Assembly: GCF_000380485.1 (NCBI RefSeq)
Contig: NZ_AQYG01000051.1
Coordinates: forward strand, 434,001-498,000
Origin: Jongsikchunia kroppenstedtii DSM 45133
GTDB lineage: Bacteria > Actinomycetota > Actinomycetes > Mycobacteriales > Mycobacteriaceae
Reading direction: 5' to 3'
DNA length: 64,000 bases
Shown piece by piece: positions 48,401 to 60,258 of this stretch (within the stretch, counting starts at the first letter, position 1; each line of letters begins with the position of its first letter). Position numbers and translations under genes: made by a program. Under the pieces are notes generated by a model that saw only the letters and a program-made list of their open reading frames with translations, did no database searches and was not told the origin of the DNA.

Positions 48401-51400
48401 GCCGCCACCACCTCGTCGAACGGCACCGCCTGGTGATCCCAAGCATCCAGATCGGCATCGCGTACCGCAGCGATCAGATCGTCGCCCAGCATCGCCGGAT
48501 CGACGGCGGTCCGCAGGGCGAGCGTGTTGACGAACATACCGACGACTGACCGGAACCTCGGGTCGGCGCGTCCGGCGACGGGCGTACCGACGACGATGTC
48601 GCGGCCGGCACCCATGCGGCACAACAGAATCGCCAGGCCCGCATGCACCACCGAGAACGGCGTCGTCGACGACCGTCGGGATCGGTCGAGCAGATCGGCA
48701 CACAACCCGGCGTCGATCGGCACGGTCACCGTGCGGGCTCCGGCGTCACCGGTGTCGGCGCCGATCGACGGCACCGTGCATTCGACCGGGACATCCTTCA
48801 GCACCACGCGCCAATGATCGAGATCCGCATCGGACCGCTGCTCGGTCATCGCCAGGGCGTAGTCGCGGTATCCGATATCGCCCTCCGCCCAGGGCTCCGA
48901 CCGACCCGACATCCGTTGCCGATAGGCCTCGACCAGGTCGGTCAGTAACACCGGCATCGAACCGCCGTCCGCCGCGATGTGATGGATCACCAGCACCAGC
49001 AAGTGCTCATCGTCGCCGCGCCGGACCAGCGCTGCGCGCAATGGCGCCTCGCTGCGCGGATCGATGGACAACGAAATAAATTCGCGCACATACTCATCCA
49101 CGTCGATCCGGGTCGCGTCGAGCACAGGCAGCAGACCGACAACCTGCCCGGGATCCTCGATGATGTGCTGAATCGGCGCACCGTCCCGCATCGGCAGCAT
49201 CGTGCGTAACGCGGCATGGCGAGCGACCACGTCCACCAGGGCGGCGCGCAGGAGGTCTGCGCGCAGCGGTCCGCGAAGGACGAGCGAGAACGGCATGTTG
49301 TAGGACGGATCTTCCGGATCGGCGGCGGCCAGTGCCCACAACCGGCGCTGCACCGGTGCCAGCGGAATCGGCCCCGTGGAAATAGGATCCGGCAACGGCT
49401 GCGCCTGCGTCACGCCGACGTCACCCAGCAGCAGCGCCAGATCGGCGATCCGTGGATGATCGAACACATCCCGCACGCGCAGGGGCGAGCCGGCATGGCA
49501 CCCGTTCAGCGCGCTGATCAATCCGGTGGCCTGCAACGACGTCCCGCCGACGGCGAAGAAGTCGTCGTCGACCGACAGCGCGGCCTGCGGCACCCCCAGC
49601 ACCTCGGCGAGCGTATCCACCACAACCCGTTCCGCCTGCGTTCGCGGAGCGCGGCCCTGCGCACCCATGGCGACCAGGACCGGATCCGGCAGCGCGCCGA
49701 CATCCAGTTTTCCATTGGGGGTCAACGGGATCCGGTCGACCTCGGTCACCGAGGCCGGCACCATATGCCGCGGCAGTCGATCTCGCACATGACCGATCAG
49801 TTCGACCGGGTCGAGCGCACCGGCCGCCGGCACCGCGTAGGCGACGACGGCGGCATCGCCCCCCGAACCGTGCACCACCGCGGTCGCGTAGGCGACCGAG
49901 TCGTGATCGGTGAGCGCCGAAGCGATCTCGTCGAGCTCGATCCGGAAGCCGCGCACCTTGACCTGATTATCGGTGCGGCCGTGGTACACCAGCTGGCCCG
50001 ACTCGTCGCGGTGCACGATGTCGCCGGTGCGGTACATCACCGTGCCCGGATCACCATGCGGCGCGGCGATAAATCTCGTGGCCGTGAGACCGGCCCGGCG
50101 GTGGTAGCCCTGCGCGACGCCGGGACCGCACAGATACAGCTCGCCCGGCACATGCGCGGGCACCGGGCGCAGCCGACGATCGAGGACCAGCGCCACGCAG
50201 TCCCGTAACGCCCGGCCGATCGTGATCGGCTGTCCGGCAACGATCTCCGCCGCCGTACTGACCGCTGTGACCTCGGTGGGACCGTAGACGTTGAGGTATC
50301 GCCGCCCCGGCGCCCATCGCCGAACCAGCTGCTCGGGCGCGGCCTCGCCGCCCACACCGAGCGCCACCAGCTTCGGCAACTCGCGGTATGCCGCGACCGC
50401 CAGCGCCGACGGGGTCACGAACGCATGCGATACCCCGGACTCCGCCAAGAAGTCGACCAACTCGTCGCCGCCATAGATCGTGGGCGGCGCGATCACCATC
50501 GTCGCGCCGGCGCCGAACGCGAGGACGAACTCGAGCATCGCCGCGTCGAAACTCGGCGAACTGAAATGCAGTGTCCGGCTTCCCGGACCCACGCCGTACC
50601 GCTCGCGCAACGATTCCGTCAGAGCTGCCAGGCCGCGGTGGGACACCGCCACGCCCTTCGGCATTCCCGTCGACCCGGACGTGTAGATCAGATAGGCGGT
50701 GGTGTCGAGGCGACGGGCGCGCAAGCCGCGCGGCAGCCGCTCCGGGATCGCGTCGAGTTCGCCAACCGTCACCCAACAGGTCACGATATCGTCGGCGCCG
50801 CTGGCCGATTCGTGCCCCGCGCCGCGGATTCCCAGGTGCACGCCGGCATCGATCAGCATGTGCCGGCGCCGATCGGCCGGGTACCGCGGATCGATCGGCA
50901 AGAACGCCGCGCCGACGAGGGCCAGGGCCCAGACCGCCGTCACCGATTCCACGGAACGCTCGATCGAGACCGCGACCACCGTGCCCACGCCGCATCCCCG
51001 CGCCGACAATGCCTCGGCCCACCGGCGGGCACGCCGGTCGATCTCGGCATAGGTCATGGTTCGCGCGCCATCGTCGACGGCCACCGCATACGGATACCGC
51101 GAGACGCTGGCCGTCAGGATGTCGGCCAGATGGCGCGGGGCCACCTGCCCTCCCGGGACGACCGCCGCCGCGTCCGGTTCGGCCGTCAGCCGATAGTCAT
51201 CGATGCGGCGGTCTGGGTCGTCGGCCACTTCTTCGATCAGTGTGCGGAACTGGTCCGCGAGGGCCGTGATCTGCTCGCGGCAGAAGATATTGGTGGCGTA
51301 GATGAACCGCAGATCGTCGCCGTCCACGCGCAGTTCCAGATCGAACCGTGCGGCACCGGTCTCCAGCTCCATCGCCGTCACCGACAGCCCGTCCAGCGCG

Positions 51401-54400
51401 ATCTCCGCATGCACATGCTCGTCGAACGCCAATACCACCTGGAACACGGGATGGCGACCGTCGCGGGGCGGATTCAGTTGCGCCACCAGCGTTTCGAACG
51501 GCATATCGGCCTGCGTCAGCGCCTCGACATCACGGCGACCGACGTCGGCGAGCAGTTCCCGGAAGGTCATCGAGCCGTCCACGGGGGTGCGCAGCGCGAC
51601 CGAGTTGACGAACATTCCGACGACACCGGCCAGCTTCGGATCGGCCCGGCCCGCGACCGGCGTGCCGATCACGATGTCGCTGCCGTGCCCGCGCACTTGG
51701 ACGTCGGGATCACCATGCAGCCGATGCAGCAACGCCGCCAGCACCGCATGCAGGGTCATGAAACCTGTTGCGTGGCCGCCCGCATGCGCGGCCACGCGAT
51801 CACGTGTTCCGGACGGCAGCGCCAGTACGACGCTGTCGGCTCGCGAATAGCCGTGCGCGAGGCGGTCTCCCGAGCCGATGAGAGCCGGGGTCAACGGTAA
51901 CGATCCGAGTTCGGACCGCCACCAGTCGGCGAGCTCGGCCAGCCGTGTGTTCGGCTGCACCGACCCGTCCACGGACAGCCCGAGCATCCGCGCCTGCCAT
52001 TCGAGGTAGTCGCGGTAGCTCACCGGCAGCGCCGGCAGGCCTGGGTCGGCACCCGCGTGCACCCTGCGGTAGGCGGTCGCGATGTCCTGAGCGAGCGGCG
52101 ACATCGACCATCCGTCGGCGGCGATGTGGTGCACGACGATGGACAGCCGGTGATGCTCGGGGCCGAGGCGATGCAGCGCGGCCCGCATCGGTAGTTCGCG
52201 CGTGAGGTCGAAGCCAGCGGTCGCCAGGTCGTCGACCGCCGCGCGCCACTGCGACTCGGCGATCGGGATAGCCTGCAGCTCGGGAGTATCCGTGGCCGAC
52301 CGCACGTCCAGCACCGGTCGGCCGTCCCGCTCGGGGTACACCGTCCGCAACGGTTCGTGTCGATCCACGGCAAGCCGCAACGCGGTCGACAGCGCCGCGA
52401 CATCCAGCGGGCCGGTCAGGTCGAGCGCGAACGCGATGTTGTAGTCGCCGGTCGATGCCAGCTGGTTGAGGAACCATAGCTGCGCGCCGGCGGGGCCGGG
52501 CGTACGGCGATTCTCCCCGAGTCCGCCGCGCAACACCGGCGCCGACGACTGCTCCCCGGTGCCCGGCTCGGCCAGTCGGGCCAGCCCCGCAACCGTCGGC
52601 TGGGCGAACAACGCGCGCACGGCGATACGGTTGCCGGACAACGTTTCCAGCCTTCCGGCCACCTGGGTCGCCAGGAGTGAATTGCCGCCGAGTTCGAAGA
52701 AGTCGTCGTCGCGACCGACCAGCGCGACGTCCAGCCCGAGCTGCTCGGCCACGATCGCCGCGGCCTGTCGCTCGAGCTCGGTGCGCGGAGCGACGTAGAC
52801 GGACCGCGATTCGGTGGGCCAGACGGCGTCCGGTTCTGGCAACGCCCGCAGATCGACCTTGCCCGCCCGCGTCATGGGGATGGCGTCGACCACCATCACC
52901 GCCGACGGAACCAGATGCCGCGGCAGCTTCTCGGCAACCCGATCCCGCAGTCCGTGCGAATCGACGCCGGACGCCGGATCAGCCAGCGTCACATAGGAAA
53001 CCAGCCGGGCCGAGGCACCCGTGCCTGCCGCAACGGTGACGGCGCCACCGACCGCCGGATCGGCCAACAGTGCCGCATCGACCTCCGCAGGCTCGATCCG
53101 GTGGCCGCGGATCTTCACCTGCATGTCGGCTCGGCCCCAATACTCGAGCTCACCGGAGCCGTTCCAGCGCACCAGATCTCCGGTGCGATACATGCGATCA
53201 CCTGCCGCTCCGAAACGACTGGCGACGAACCGGCTGCTGGTGAGCGAATGATTGCCGTGGTATCCACGTGCCAGATGCGATCCGCAGATGTACAGCTCGC
53301 CGAGAACGCCGGGCGGTACCGGCTGCAGCCGCTCGTCGAGCACCACCACCTCTGCTCCACGAATCGGGTTCCCCATCGAGATCGGGCCACCGGATATCAA
53401 CGCCGGAGACAGCGTCGCCATCACCGTGGCTTCGGTCGGTCCGTAGGCGTTGTGCAGCGCCACCGCGGCCGACCACTGCCGAACCGCCTCGGGGTTCGGA
53501 TGTTCGCCGCCGATCACCAGCACTCGGAGCCCCGGCGCCTGGTCCGGGCCGAATGTTGCAAGAAGAGAAGGGGTCAGAAACGCATGGGTGATCTGCTGCT
53601 GGGCAATGAATTCCGCGATCTCGCGACCACCCAGGAGGGAGGCGGGAGCGAGATGCATGCACGCCCCTGCACCGATCGCCATCGTCATCTCCAGGACCGA
53701 CGCGTCGAAGCTCGGCGACGCGAAATGCAGCGTTCGGCTGTCCACGGTGATGCCATACCGCTCGATCTGCTCGTCGGCGAGATCCACCAGGCCCCGATGG
53801 GTCACCACCACACCTTTCGGGCGTCCGGTCGTGCCCGAGGTATAGATCAAGTACGCCGGCTGGTGCACATCGAGCCGGGCCGACCGCTCGGACTCGGCGA
53901 TCGCGACCGATCGCCGATTCCGCTGCGCGATCACCGTTTGTGGATCGTCCACGACGATCGTGCGGACACCGGCCAGCTGCGGATCGCTGGGGGCGTCGGT
54001 GATGACGAGTTCGGCCGCCGAGTCCGTCACCATGAACCGGACGCGGTCGGCCGGATAGCCCGGGTCCACCGGAAGCCAGGCCGCACCGGTGCGAATGACG
54101 GCCCATGCCATCACCATCCACGCGGCGCCTCTCGGCAGCACGATCGCGACGGTCCGCTCCGGACCCGCACCCGCCTCGATCAGCAGTCGAGCCCACCGAT
54201 TCGACTCACGATCGAGTTCCCCGTAGCTGTATCCGCCGCCCGCACACGCCAGCGCCGGCCGCAACGGTTCCGCAGCCGCTGCATCCAGCAGCTCGGTCAG
54301 ATGCATCGCGGATCGCGCCGCCGCTCCTCTGGCCGGGACCAGGGCCGCGCGCTCGCCGTCGGTGAGCAGCGAGACGTCGCCGATCTGCACAAACCGGTCC

Positions 54401-55020
54401 ACGCAGAGCGCATCCACGAGCCGAACCAGCCGATCACCCAGCCCCTGCACCGTGCCCGGATCGAACAACGCTGTGGCGTAACGGATCTCCAGATCCAGCC
54501 CAGTCCCTTCGCCCCCCGTCCCGAAGCGCTCGGCGAAGGTGAACTGCAGATCGAACTTGGTGCGACCGGTATCGACCGGAGCCGCGACTGCGGGTATCCC
54601 TGCGAAGTCGAACTCGATCGCCGTGTGGTCCTCGACGGCCATCGAGACTTGGAAGAATGGTGCGCCGCCCGCCGCGCGGTCGGGATTCAGCTCCGTCACC
54701 AACCGGTCGAACGGCAGATCGGAATTGTCGAACGCCGCGAGGTCCGCATCGCGAATGCGCTCGATCAATGCGTCGAACGTGTCCGTCTTATCCGCGTGCG
54801 TCCGCAGCACCACGGTGTTGACGAACATGCCGATCAGGCCGTCGATCTCGGCGTCGCCACGGCCCGATACCGGCGTCCCCACGGCGATATCCGACGACCG
54901 GCACACCATCCGCAATAGGCTGACGACCGCCGCATGCAGCACCATGAACAGCGTCGCGTCGGTGGCGCCCGCGATCTCCCTGAGTCGCCGCTGCCTGGCC
55001 ACACCGAGCGGAATCCGCAC
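45424..55020 (-). CDS. Non-ribosomal peptide synthetase, downstream part (half C2-A2-T2-C3-A3-T3-C4-A4-T4-TE)
   Basis: The remainder of the NRPS after the TAG at 55123. Approximate domains by position: C-lobe of C2 to 54400; A2 54330-52800 ([14 protein letters not shown]); T2 near 52690 (ELGGNSL); C3 with [10 protein letters not shown] near 52115; A3 51150-49680; T3 near 49540 (AVGGTSL); C4 with [10 protein letters not shown] near 48970; A4 48010-46510; T4 near 46380 (DLGGTSL); thioesterase with GWSLGG at 45971-45988. The TE would release the peptide. Three C-A-T units with no epimerase or methyltransferase suggest unmodified L-residues. A2, A3 and A4 share FDA-x-x-LE and THAF-x-TP-type pocket motifs; I cannot name their substrates. 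GTG 55020 is the first usable start, but the frame is open from 55122 in the same phase as the upstream part. Confidence 0.9.
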   Translation of the reverse strand: MRIPLGVARQRRLREIAGATDATLFMVLHAAVVSLLRMVCRSSDIAVGTPVSGRGDAEIDGLIGMFVNTVVLRTHADKTDTFDALIERIRDADLAAFDNSDLPFDRLVTELNPDRAAGGAPFFQVSMAVEDHTAIEFDFAGIPAVAAPVDTGRTKFDLQFTFAERFGTGGEGTGLDLEIRYATALFDPGTVQGLGDRLVRLVDALCVDRFVQIGDVSLLTDGERAALVPARGAAARSAMHLTELLDAAAAEPLRPALACAGGGYSYGELDRESNRWARLLIEAGAGPERTVAIVLPRGAAWMVMAWAVIRTGAAWLPVDPGYPADRVRFMVTDSAAELVITDAPSDPQLAGVRTIVVDDPQTVIAQRNRRSVAIAESERSARLDVHQPAYLIYTSGTTGRPKGVVVTHRGLVDLADEQIERYGITVDSRTLHFASPSFDASVLEMTMAIGAGACMHLAPASLLGGREIAEFIAQQQITHAFLTPSLLATFGPDQAPGLRVLVIGGEHPNPEAVRQWSAAVALHNAYGPTEATVMATLSPALISGGPISMGNPIRGAEVVVLDERLQPVPPGVLGELYICGSHLARGYHGNHSLTSSRFVASRFGAAGDRMYRTGDLVRWNGSGELEYWGRADMQVKIRGHRIEPAEVDAALLADPAVGGAVTVAAGTGASARLVSYVTLADPASGVDSHGLRDRVAEKLPRHLVPSAVMVVDAIPMTRAGKVDLRALPEPDAVWPTESRSVYVAPRTELERQAAAIVAEQLGLDVALVGRDDDFFELGGNSLLATQVAGRLETLSGNRIAVRALFAQPTVAGLARLAEPGTGEQSSAPVLRGGLGENRRTPGPAGAQLWFLNQLASTGDYNIAFALDLTGPLDVAALSTALRLAVDRHEPLRTVYPERDGRPVLDVRSATDTPELQAIPIAESQWRAAVDDLATAGFDLTRELPMRAALHRLGPEHHRLSIVVHHIAADGWSMSPLAQDIATAYRRVHAGADPGLPALPVSYRDYLEWQARMLGLSVDGSVQPNTRLAELADWWRSELGSLPLTPALIGSGDRLAHGYSRADSVVLALPSGTRDRVAAHAGGHATGFMTLHAVLAALLHRLHGDPDVQVRGHGSDIVIGTPVAGRADPKLAGVVGMFVNSVALRTPVDGSMTFRELLADVGRRDVEALTQADMPFETLVAQLNPPRDGRHPVFQVVLAFDEHVHAEIALDGLSVTAMELETGAARFDLELRVDGDDLRFIYATNIFCREQITALADQFRTLIEEVADDPDRRIDDYRLTAEPDAAAVVPGGQVAPRHLADILTASVSRYPYAVAVDDGARTMTYAEIDRRARRWAEALSARGCGVGTVVAVSIERSVESVTAVWALALVGAAFLPIDPRYPADRRRHMLIDAGVHLGIRGAGHESASGADDIVTCWVTVGELDAIPERLPRGLRARRLDTTAYLIYTSGSTGMPKGVAVSHRGLAALTESLRERYGVGPGSRTLHFSSPSFDAAMLEFVLAFGAGATMVIAPPTIYGGDELVDFLAESGVSHAFVTPSALAVAAYRELPKLVALGVGGEAAPEQLVRRWAPGRRYLNVYGPTEVTAVSTAAEIVAGQPITIGRALRDCVALVLDRRLRPVPAHVPGELYLCGPGVAQGYHRRAGLTATRFIAAPHGDPGTVMYRTGDIVHRDESGQLVYHGRTDNQVKVRGFRIELDEIASALTDHDSVAYATAVVHGSGGDAAVVAYAVPAAGALDPVELIGHVRDRLPRHMVPASVTEVDRIPLTPNGKLDVGALPDPVLVAMGAQGRAPRTQAERVVVDTLAEVLGVPQAALSVDDDFFAVGGTSLQATGLISALNGCHAGSPLRVRDVFDHPRIADLALLLGDVGVTQAQPLPDPISTGPIPLAPVQRRLWALAAADPEDPSYNMPFSLVLRGPLRADLLRAALVDVVARHAALRTMLPMRDGAPIQHIIEDPGQVVGLLPVLDATRIDVDEYVREFISLSIDPRSEAPLRAALVRRGDDEHLLVLVIHHIAADGGSMPVLLTDLVEAYRQRMSGRSEPWAEGDIGYRDYALAMTEQRSDADLDHWRVVLKDVPVECTVPSIGADTGDAGARTVTVPIDAGLCADLLDRSRRSSTTPFSVVHAGLAILLCRMGAGRDIVVGTPVAGRADPRFRSVVGMFVNTLALRTAVDPAMLGDDLIAAVRDADLDAWDHQAVPFDEVVAALNPVRRPGRPPLVQVMLSMHEFGAALVDGAAPVVDGLTVTMDELPSAAAKFDLQFTVTGLAAEAGAASVAVTYAADRYRGADALALARRLIRVLAELVRRPDLPIGDIALADPAETSAFCPALGPEGAAQAVFPDLLDEAVNLNRNGLAVLTDDDSLSYRDLDIRSNRLARLLIRQGHARAEAGIAIAMPRSTEGLIATWAVIRSGAAFLPVDPRYPADRIEHMLTDSGVGLVITHGTEALPTTAGLPVLDLTEPGVIDQLSALPGDPITATERLPIRLDQRAYTIYTSGSTGRPKGVLVSHRGLIAVRDTLRERMRPGITSRVLQFASPSFDASVLELLLAAAGGSTMVIAPTDVYGGAELSRFMDRHRVTHAFITPAAVAGMDPAAVPMLRALAMGGEDCAREVVRRWAGGSGTDSPRRTVINLYGPTEATIFGTAARLSAHSPISIGEPVAGAAVLVLDDRLHPVPIGVAGELYLLGPQVARGYQGRAALTSERFVATPPAAGAAFAGTRMYRTGDIVRPNADGTLTYLGRSDHQVQVRGFRIELGEVEDALLALPEIEFAVTVVDESAGQPVLRSYAVPAAWSSLSSRTIRAALLSRLPRHMIPASVTMLDEIPLTPAGKLDRRALPIPEPLAPGRAPAPGLECEIADAFAAVLGIAEVSADDSFFDLGGTSLTATAVAERLRTVLDRSVPVAAMFAASTPAELARELSAASPDSALAPLLTLRGGSDAALAPLFVLPPAIGLAWSYTALLPHLDPRRPVIGLQHPQLSVVAAAKSVDALADFYLAEIRRRHPVGPYHLLGWSLGGLIAQEMAAALAAAGVEPGALILLDTYVIADRPALQQGQSVGELLREFGIDHDTRSGEPSVDDAWRAVTGLGGPLADLDRQQFGAVHATFTEATGLAARWRPRRYEREAMFVSAKARPSEAPAVSDWVGRIGGPIRELTVACSHPLMLLPQNVESYAGAIDEYLAQRDADASDDRRDRSDLD

Positions 55021-55122
55021 CGTCGCACCGGAATCGGTGGTCGACCGACCGCGCGGCCGGTCGTACGGCAGCTCCGTGGACTGCGGAATGCCGGACAGCG
55101 TGTCACGCCAGAAGTCGAGTTG

Positions 55123-55125
55123 CTA
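55123..55125 (-). other. In-frame TAG interrupting the NRPS gene
   Basis: Plus-strand CTA, read TAG on the minus strand, at codon 1262 from the 58908 start. Upstream codons encode [16 protein letters not shown]; downstream codons in the same frame encode QLDFWRDTLSGIPQS, the conserved condensation-domain stretch that normally follows without a break. No frameshift is involved. A nonsense mutation, a base-call error or programmed readthrough are the options. Confidence 0.95.
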
Positions 55126-58100
55126 AGCCGCGGCCGAGCCGGTCCCATTGTCCGCGAGCCAGCGCTGACGCTCCGCACTCACCTGCGGGTAGCCGATCGC
55201 CATCGGCGCCCAGTCGGGCGCGTGACCGTCCCGACGCGCCGCGTAGGCGGCGGTGAGATCGGCCGCCAGCGGCGGCAACGACCACCCGTCGGCCGCGATG
55301 TGATGCAGGACGACGATGAGTGTCGCGTTGCCGGGGCCACATCGGTCGAGGCGGACCCGGATCGGCAGATCCGTGGCGAGATCGAAGAGCAGATCGGCGA
55401 ATTCGCCGACAGGTGCCGCCACTCCGGGCTCGGTCACCAGCAACGGGACCATGTCGGCGGTGGGTGTCACCAGCCGTTGCACCGGGCCGTTCGGCCCGTC
55501 GGCGACGATGGTGTGCAGCGGCGCATGCCGGGCCACCACATCGTTGACGGCGTCGGCCAGCGCCGCGGCGTCCACCCGACCGCGCAATTCGATCGTGAAC
55601 GGAATGTTGTAGCCAGCCGCGGCGGCCGGATCCATCTGTGTGGCCAGCCAGATCCGGTACTGCGCCGGCGACAGCGGCACCGGCTGATCGGGGGCGCCCG
55701 CAGCCGCCCCGACCGGCGGCGCCGCTTCGTCGCACACCCCGTCGACGCCGGCCTCTCGGAGTAACCGCGTCACCCCGGCAGCCGTGGCACCGTCGAAGAT
55801 CGTGCGGATCCCGACCCGAACCCCCGTGCGCCGCGAGATCCGCGCGGCGATTCTCGTGGCCGCCAAGGAATTCACGCCGAGATCGAAGAGCGGCGCCGCC
55901 ATCGAGATCGGCTCGCTGCCGAGAACGTCGGCGATCGTGTCGGCGACCAGTTGCTCGACGTCGTCCGTCGGGGCGACGTCGTCGTGCCGATCGCGCGGCT
56001 CCGGCACCGGCAGCGCGCGCCGGTCGAGCTTGCCGTTGGTCGTCACCGGCAGTGTGTCCAGCACCATGATCGCCGTGGGGATCATGTGCTCGGGCAGCTG
56101 CGACGCGAGTCCGGCCCGCAGCACCGATTCGTCAAGATCATCTGCTCCGCAGACATATCCGACGATGATCGACCCACTGCTGAACACGTCGTCGCGCACG
56201 ATCGCCGCGGCCGACCGAACGCCCGCTTGCCGGCCGAGTACCGCCTCGATCTCGCCGAGTTCGACGCGCTGCCCCCGGATCTTGACCTGAGAATCGCTGC
56301 GCCCCAGGTATTCCAGCGAACCGTCCGGTCGGCGGCGCACCAGGTCGCCGGTACGGTACAGGCGCTCACCACTGCCGAACGGATCCGCGACGAACCGCGA
56401 GGCGGTCAGGCCGCCGCGCCGGCTGTAGCCCCGCGCGAGCTGCACCCCGCCCAGATAGAGCTCGCCGATCGCGCCTCGCGGCTGCGGGCGCAGCATCCGG
56501 TCGAGCACGAGGGTCGAGGTGTTCCACACCGGCAATCCGATCGGTATCGGATCCCTGCCCGCGCGGCACCGATCGTGGAATGTCACGTCGACCGCCGCCT
56601 CGGTCGGGCCATACAGGTTGTGCACGGGTGCGTCGCACAGCGCCGCGATCGCGCCGACGGTCGAACCCGGCAACGCCTCGCCGCTGGTGATGATCTGTCG
56701 CAGCGAGGCCAGCGCGGTACGCGCATGCGGATCGTCGACGAGCGCCTCGGCGAACGCCGACAGCATCGAGGGGACGAAATGCGTTGTGGTGACCCGGTGC
56801 TCGACGATCACCTGGCGCAGATACCACGCGTCCCGATGGCCATCCGGGGTCGGCACGACGAGCGCCGCGCCGGTCATCAGCGGCCAGAAGAATTCCCACA
56901 CGGATACGTCGAAGGTCGCGGGCGTCTTCTGCAGGACCCGATCGGCCACGTCGATCCGGTATCGCGACTGCATCCACAGCAGGCGATTGACGATCGAACG
57001 ATGCTCGATCACCACGCCCTTGGGCATCCCGGTGGAGCCGGACGTGAACAGAACGTACGCCGGATTGTCCGGACGCGGCCGGCGCGGCGGCTCCGCACTC
57101 TCCGGGTCGGCGCCCGACTCCAGCTCCCCCAGTGTGGCTGTCGGCACGTCCGGCAGGTCGGCGCCCGCGGTGTCGGAGACCAGCACCAGCGCCGGGCCGG
57201 CCGAACTCAGGATGTGGGCCAGCCGGTCCGTCGGCTCGTCGGGATTGATCGGCAGAAACGCCGCGCCGGCAGCCACGATCGCGTGGATCGCGACGATCTG
57301 ATCAATGCTTCGCGGAATCATCACGCCAACAATCGATTCCGAACCGATACCGCATCGGTCGAGCCGACCGGCGAGCGCGCGGCTCCGTCGATGGAAACTG
57401 CGATAGTCGAGCTGGGCCCCGCCGGCCACGTCGATCAGCGCCGGGGACGTCGCGTGCGTCGCCGCGGCGGCGTCCAACAGGTCGACCAGGCTCACCGCCG
57501 GAACGTCCTGCGCCCGGCCGCGCGTCCCGATGCTGGTGTCACCCGGCATCGGCAGCCGGGCAGCGGCGCTGTCGACCGCGGCATCGCTGAACACCCGGAG
57601 GAAGTCGGCGAACTGCCGGTGGTGCATCTGCACCTCGTCCGCCCGGTACACCGCCGGGTTGGCCTCCAGATCCAACCGAATCCCGCCGAAGGTCTCGTAG
57701 ACGTTCAGCGACGCGTCCTCGACCGGGCCCGTGCCGAGAATCTTCAGTTCTCCTGTGATGGAACCGAAATCGAGCGAGTCGAAGAAGAGCATCACGTTGA
57801 CCATCGACCCGAAGAAGCCGCGGTTACCGGTCGCGGCGCCCAGCACCGACGCGGTGATGTCCTCGTGCCGGAACTCCTGATGCTTGACCGCGCCCTTGAT
57901 GTCCGCGTTGACCGCGGTGACGAATTCGCCGACCGTGGTGGCGTCGTCGAACCGCGCCCACAGTGGCAGCACGTTCGACCGGAGGCCCGCGGAGGTCCGC
58001 AGCACGGGCCGGTTCCGCACCGCCACCGGGAGGCTGACCATCACGTCTCGCCGATCATTGATCCGCGCCAGGTACAGCGCCCAGGCAGCGGACACGACCG

Positions 58101-58908
58101 ACGCGGTCCGGACCGAATGCCGCTCTGCACAGCCGCGGACCGCCGCGACGGCATCGGAACTCAAATCCATCGAACACACTTCGGCCACCGAGCGGGCCGG
58201 CCCCGATCGCAGTGACAGGGAGGACGCTTCCGGTGCTTCGGCGAAGTACCTTGTCCAATAGTCACGATCGGCCTGCAGCTGTGGCGATCCGCGATATTCG
58301 ATATCGAATGCGGCGATGTCGGCCGCGGTGGCCATGTCGATGCCCGGGGCCGGTTCGTCCCGCATCTGCGCCGCATACCGCTGCGCGACGCGCACCATCG
58401 AGAACATCCCGCCGTACCCGTCGAACACCAGGTGGTGCGACCAGAGGTACCAGATGTAGTGATCAGGGCCGAGTCGGAGCAGGTGCGACTGCAGCAGCGG
58501 GTCGTCGAACAGATCGGTGGGCGCCGATCGATGTTCGTCCATCCACGCGAGCGCGGCCACCCGCGGCTGGGCGACCGAGGTGAAGTCGTGCACCGACAGC
58601 GCGGTCACCCGACCGCGATCCACCGCGATCAATGGCTCGTCGTCGCCGTTGGCCACGAGACGTTGCTGGCCCGACTGGGTTTCGTGCGCGACCGCCCTGC
58701 CTACCCGGTCGAGCAGATCTGCATCGATCTCTCCATGAAATTCCACGTAAGCGGCGACGGTCATCGACGCTTCCGGATTGACTTGCAGCGCATAATAAAT
58801 CGCACGCTGCGCCGCGGTCATCGGTAATGCCGGGCCCACCTCTTCATCGGTGGAAATGCATGAATCCGGCACAGAACGGCTGCCGGGGACCTCGAGATGG
58901 GCGGTCAA
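55123..58908 (-). CDS. Non-ribosomal peptide synthetase, upstream part (C1-A1-T1-half C2)
   Basis: A 1,261-residue fragment, first part of the split synthetase. C1 (from [14 protein letters not shown], with [10 protein letters not shown] near 58430) resembles starter condensation domains that take an acyl or aryl group from elsewhere. A1 ([14 protein letters not shown] near 57040) has pocket residues I read as D-V-W-H-I-S-L-V-D-K, the published serine code. T1 has DLGVNSL near 55880. C2 begins [12 protein letters not shown] and keeps [10 protein letters not shown], then hits TAG between its N- and C-terminal lobes. The start used is TTG 58908 (ATG 58821 is an alternative). It is divergent from an ABC exporter. 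Confidence 0.9.
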   Translation of the reverse strand: MTAHLEVPGSRSVPDSCISTDEEVGPALPMTAAQRAIYYALQVNPEASMTVAAYVEFHGEIDADLLDRVGRAVAHETQSGQQRLVANGDDEPLIAVDRGRVTALSVHDFTSVAQPRVAALAWMDEHRSAPTDLFDDPLLQSHLLRLGPDHYIWYLWSHHLVFDGYGGMFSMVRVAQRYAAQMRDEPAPGIDMATAADIAAFDIEYRGSPQLQADRDYWTRYFAEAPEASSLSLRSGPARSVAEVCSMDLSSDAVAAVRGCAERHSVRTASVVSAAWALYLARINDRRDVMVSLPVAVRNRPVLRTSAGLRSNVLPLWARFDDATTVGEFVTAVNADIKGAVKHQEFRHEDITASVLGAATGNRGFFGSMVNVMLFFDSLDFGSITGELKILGTGPVEDASLNVYETFGGIRLDLEANPAVYRADEVQMHHRQFADFLRVFSDAAVDSAAARLPMPGDTSIGTRGRAQDVPAVSLVDLLDAAAATHATSPALIDVAGGAQLDYRSFHRRSRALAGRLDRCGIGSESIVGVMIPRSIDQIVAIHAIVAAGAAFLPINPDEPTDRLAHILSSAGPALVLVSDTAGADLPDVPTATLGELESGADPESAEPPRRPRPDNPAYVLFTSGSTGMPKGVVIEHRSIVNRLLWMQSRYRIDVADRVLQKTPATFDVSVWEFFWPLMTGAALVVPTPDGHRDAWYLRQVIVEHRVTTTHFVPSMLSAFAEALVDDPHARTALASLRQIITSGEALPGSTVGAIAALCDAPVHNLYGPTEAAVDVTFHDRCRAGRDPIPIGLPVWNTSTLVLDRMLRPQPRGAIGELYLGGVQLARGYSRRGGLTASRFVADPFGSGERLYRTGDLVRRRPDGSLEYLGRSDSQVKIRGQRVELGEIEAVLGRQAGVRSAAAIVRDDVFSSGSIIVGYVCGADDLDESVLRAGLASQLPEHMIPTAIMVLDTLPVTTNGKLDRRALPVPEPRDRHDDVAPTDDVEQLVADTIADVLGSEPISMAAPLFDLGVNSLAATRIAARISRRTGVRVGIRTIFDGATAAGVTRLLREAGVDGVCDEAAPPVGAAAGAPDQPVPLSPAQYRIWLATQMDPAAAAGYNIPFTIELRGRVDAAALADAVNDVVARHAPLHTIVADGPNGPVQRLVTPTADMVPLLVTEPGVAAPVGEFADLLFDLATDLPIRVRLDRCGPGNATLIVVLHHIAADGWSLPPLAADLTAAYAARRDGHAPDWAPMAIGYPQVSAERQRWLADNGTGSAAA

Positions 58909-58920
58909 CCCTCACCCTTT

Positions 58921-58938
58921 CGCTTACAGAACTAAGCG
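58921..58938. promoter_or_regulatory. Inverted repeat in the NRPS/ABC divergent promoter
   Basis: CGCTTA-CAGAAC-TAAGCG is a perfect 6-base-arm dyad 13 bases upstream of the NRPS start. The 279-bp divergent region around it is noticeably richer in A+T (especially 58965-59130) than the genes, as expected of a two-way promoter. The dyad may be an operator or a leader hairpin; no cluster regulator gene is adjacent. Confidence 0.45.
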
Positions 58939-59187
58939 CGCAGCTCCCCGACAGATCCCGACCGCGGCTTCTTAATTTAGACGGTTGTTCAGTTTCTCGC
59001 CATGAGCCGGGCACGAAATGGTTTGCGCCCCAAACGAGCTCACGCCCGACTATGCCATGCTACGTTAGCGGGACACCACGTCCTCCTGGTTTTGGAGAAC
59101 ACGTCAGGACTTTTCGCCCTGAATATTGACGTCCGGCCGGGTCGGGCCGAACTCGGACGCACGGTGCACGGTTGCGACGAGGGCGAG

Positions 59188-60258
59188 ATGAATCAAAAAC
59201 CAACAATCGTCACCGGCATCGGCAAGATCTACGGCCGAGGCGCGCGCGCCGTGCATGCGCTGACATCCGTCGATCTGGATATTCCACCCGGCAGCATCCA
59301 TGGAGTTCTCGGCCCCAACGGCGCCGGCAAATCGACGGCGGTGCGCATCATCGCGACCCTGCTGAAGCCGACCACCGGGACCGTATCGGTCGCCGGAGTC
59401 GACGCGCTCAAACATCCCCGGGACGCCCGCAGCCTGATCGGATTGTCCGGTCAGTACGCCGCGGTCGACGAGAACCTCACCGGGCGCGAGAACCTTCGAA
59501 TGGTGGCGCGGCTCTACGGGTTTCGCGGACGGTCGATCGCCGCGCGCAGCCAGGAGCTGATCGATCAGTTCCGGCTGAATGAGTTCGCCGACCGCCGCTC
59601 GGGGACGTATTCGGGCGGTATGCGACGGCGGCTGGACCTCGCCGCCGCGCTCATCGCCCGGCCACCGCTGGTCATCCTCGATGAGCCGACGACCGGGCTG
59701 GACCCGCGAAGCCGCCAGGAGATGTGGGACGTGATCAAGACCCTCGGCGACGACGGCGCAGCGGTCCTGCTCACCACCCAGTATCTCGATGAAGCGGACG
59801 AACTGGCGCATACCCTCTCGGTCATCGACCATGGTCGAGTGATCGCCGAGGGCACCCCCGGAGAACTCAAGGAATCGGTCGCCGCGACGTCCGTACGGAT
59901 TCAGATCGCCGCCTCGGACCGGACCGAGGACGCCGCCGAATTGCTCCGACCGCTCGCCAATTCGGGCAGCGTGGACGTCGACGGCGACACCGTGACATTC
60001 GCCGCGTCGGGCGGCACCGAGTCGATGGTCGAGGGCATCACCACGCTCGTCTCCGCGGGGATCGGCGTCCGCGACGCCCGGGCCCAGGAACCCTCCCTCG
60101 ACGACGTGTTCTTCGCGGTCACCGGCAAAGCCCCGGTCGCCGACGACGAACCCGCCGAACCCGTGCAAACGACCAAAGCCGCTACTGAGACAACAGAACC
60201 GGTTTCCGCGGACACCGAGCCGGCCTCGGACACCACGACCTCGGCGGTGACGCGATGA
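59188..60258 (+). CDS. DrrA-family ABC exporter ATPase
   Basis: A 356-residue ATP-binding subunit of the daunorubicin-resistance type. It has Walker A GPNGAGKST, the signature YSGGMRRRLDLAAAL, Walker B LVILDEPTTGLDPRSR and a DrrA-type C-terminal domain. The last about 40 residues are a Thr/Glu-rich tail (AATETTEPVSADTEPASDTT) not needed by the family. ATG 59188 is used; the in-frame ATG at 59002 adds non-conserved sequence through the promoter region. It overlaps the permease start as ATGA. Divergence from the NRPS suggests export of, or immunity to, its peptide. Confidence 0.93.
   Translation: MNQKPTIVTGIGKIYGRGARAVHALTSVDLDIPPGSIHGVLGPNGAGKSTAVRIIATLLKPTTGTVSVAGVDALKHPRDARSLIGLSGQYAAVDENLTGRENLRMVARLYGFRGRSIAARSQELIDQFRLNEFADRRSGTYSGGMRRRLDLAAALIARPPLVILDEPTTGLDPRSRQEMWDVIKTLGDDGAAVLLTTQYLDEADELAHTLSVIDHGRVIAEGTPGELKESVAATSVRIQIAASDRTEDAAELLRPLANSGSVDVDGDTVTFAASGGTESMVEGITTLVSAGIGVRDARAQEPSLDDVFFAVTGKAPVADDEPAEPVQTTKAATETTEPVSADTEPASDTTTSAVTR

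Noticed and set aside
55123..55125. TAG as a pyrrolysine codon
   Set aside because: No pyl genes or suppressor tRNA are seen in the window, and the position falls in a variable linker where Gln or Glu would be ordinary.
52915..58215. Long plus-strand frames (667 and 754 codons) antisense to the NRPS
   Set aside because: Arg/His-rich translations with no motif; typical antisense openness of GC-rich genes.
45424..58908. Repeated sequence blocks in the NRPS as a CRISPR or transposon signature
   Set aside because: The repeats are homologous C, A and T domain motifs at module spacing; no short direct repeats with spacers or transposase genes occur.
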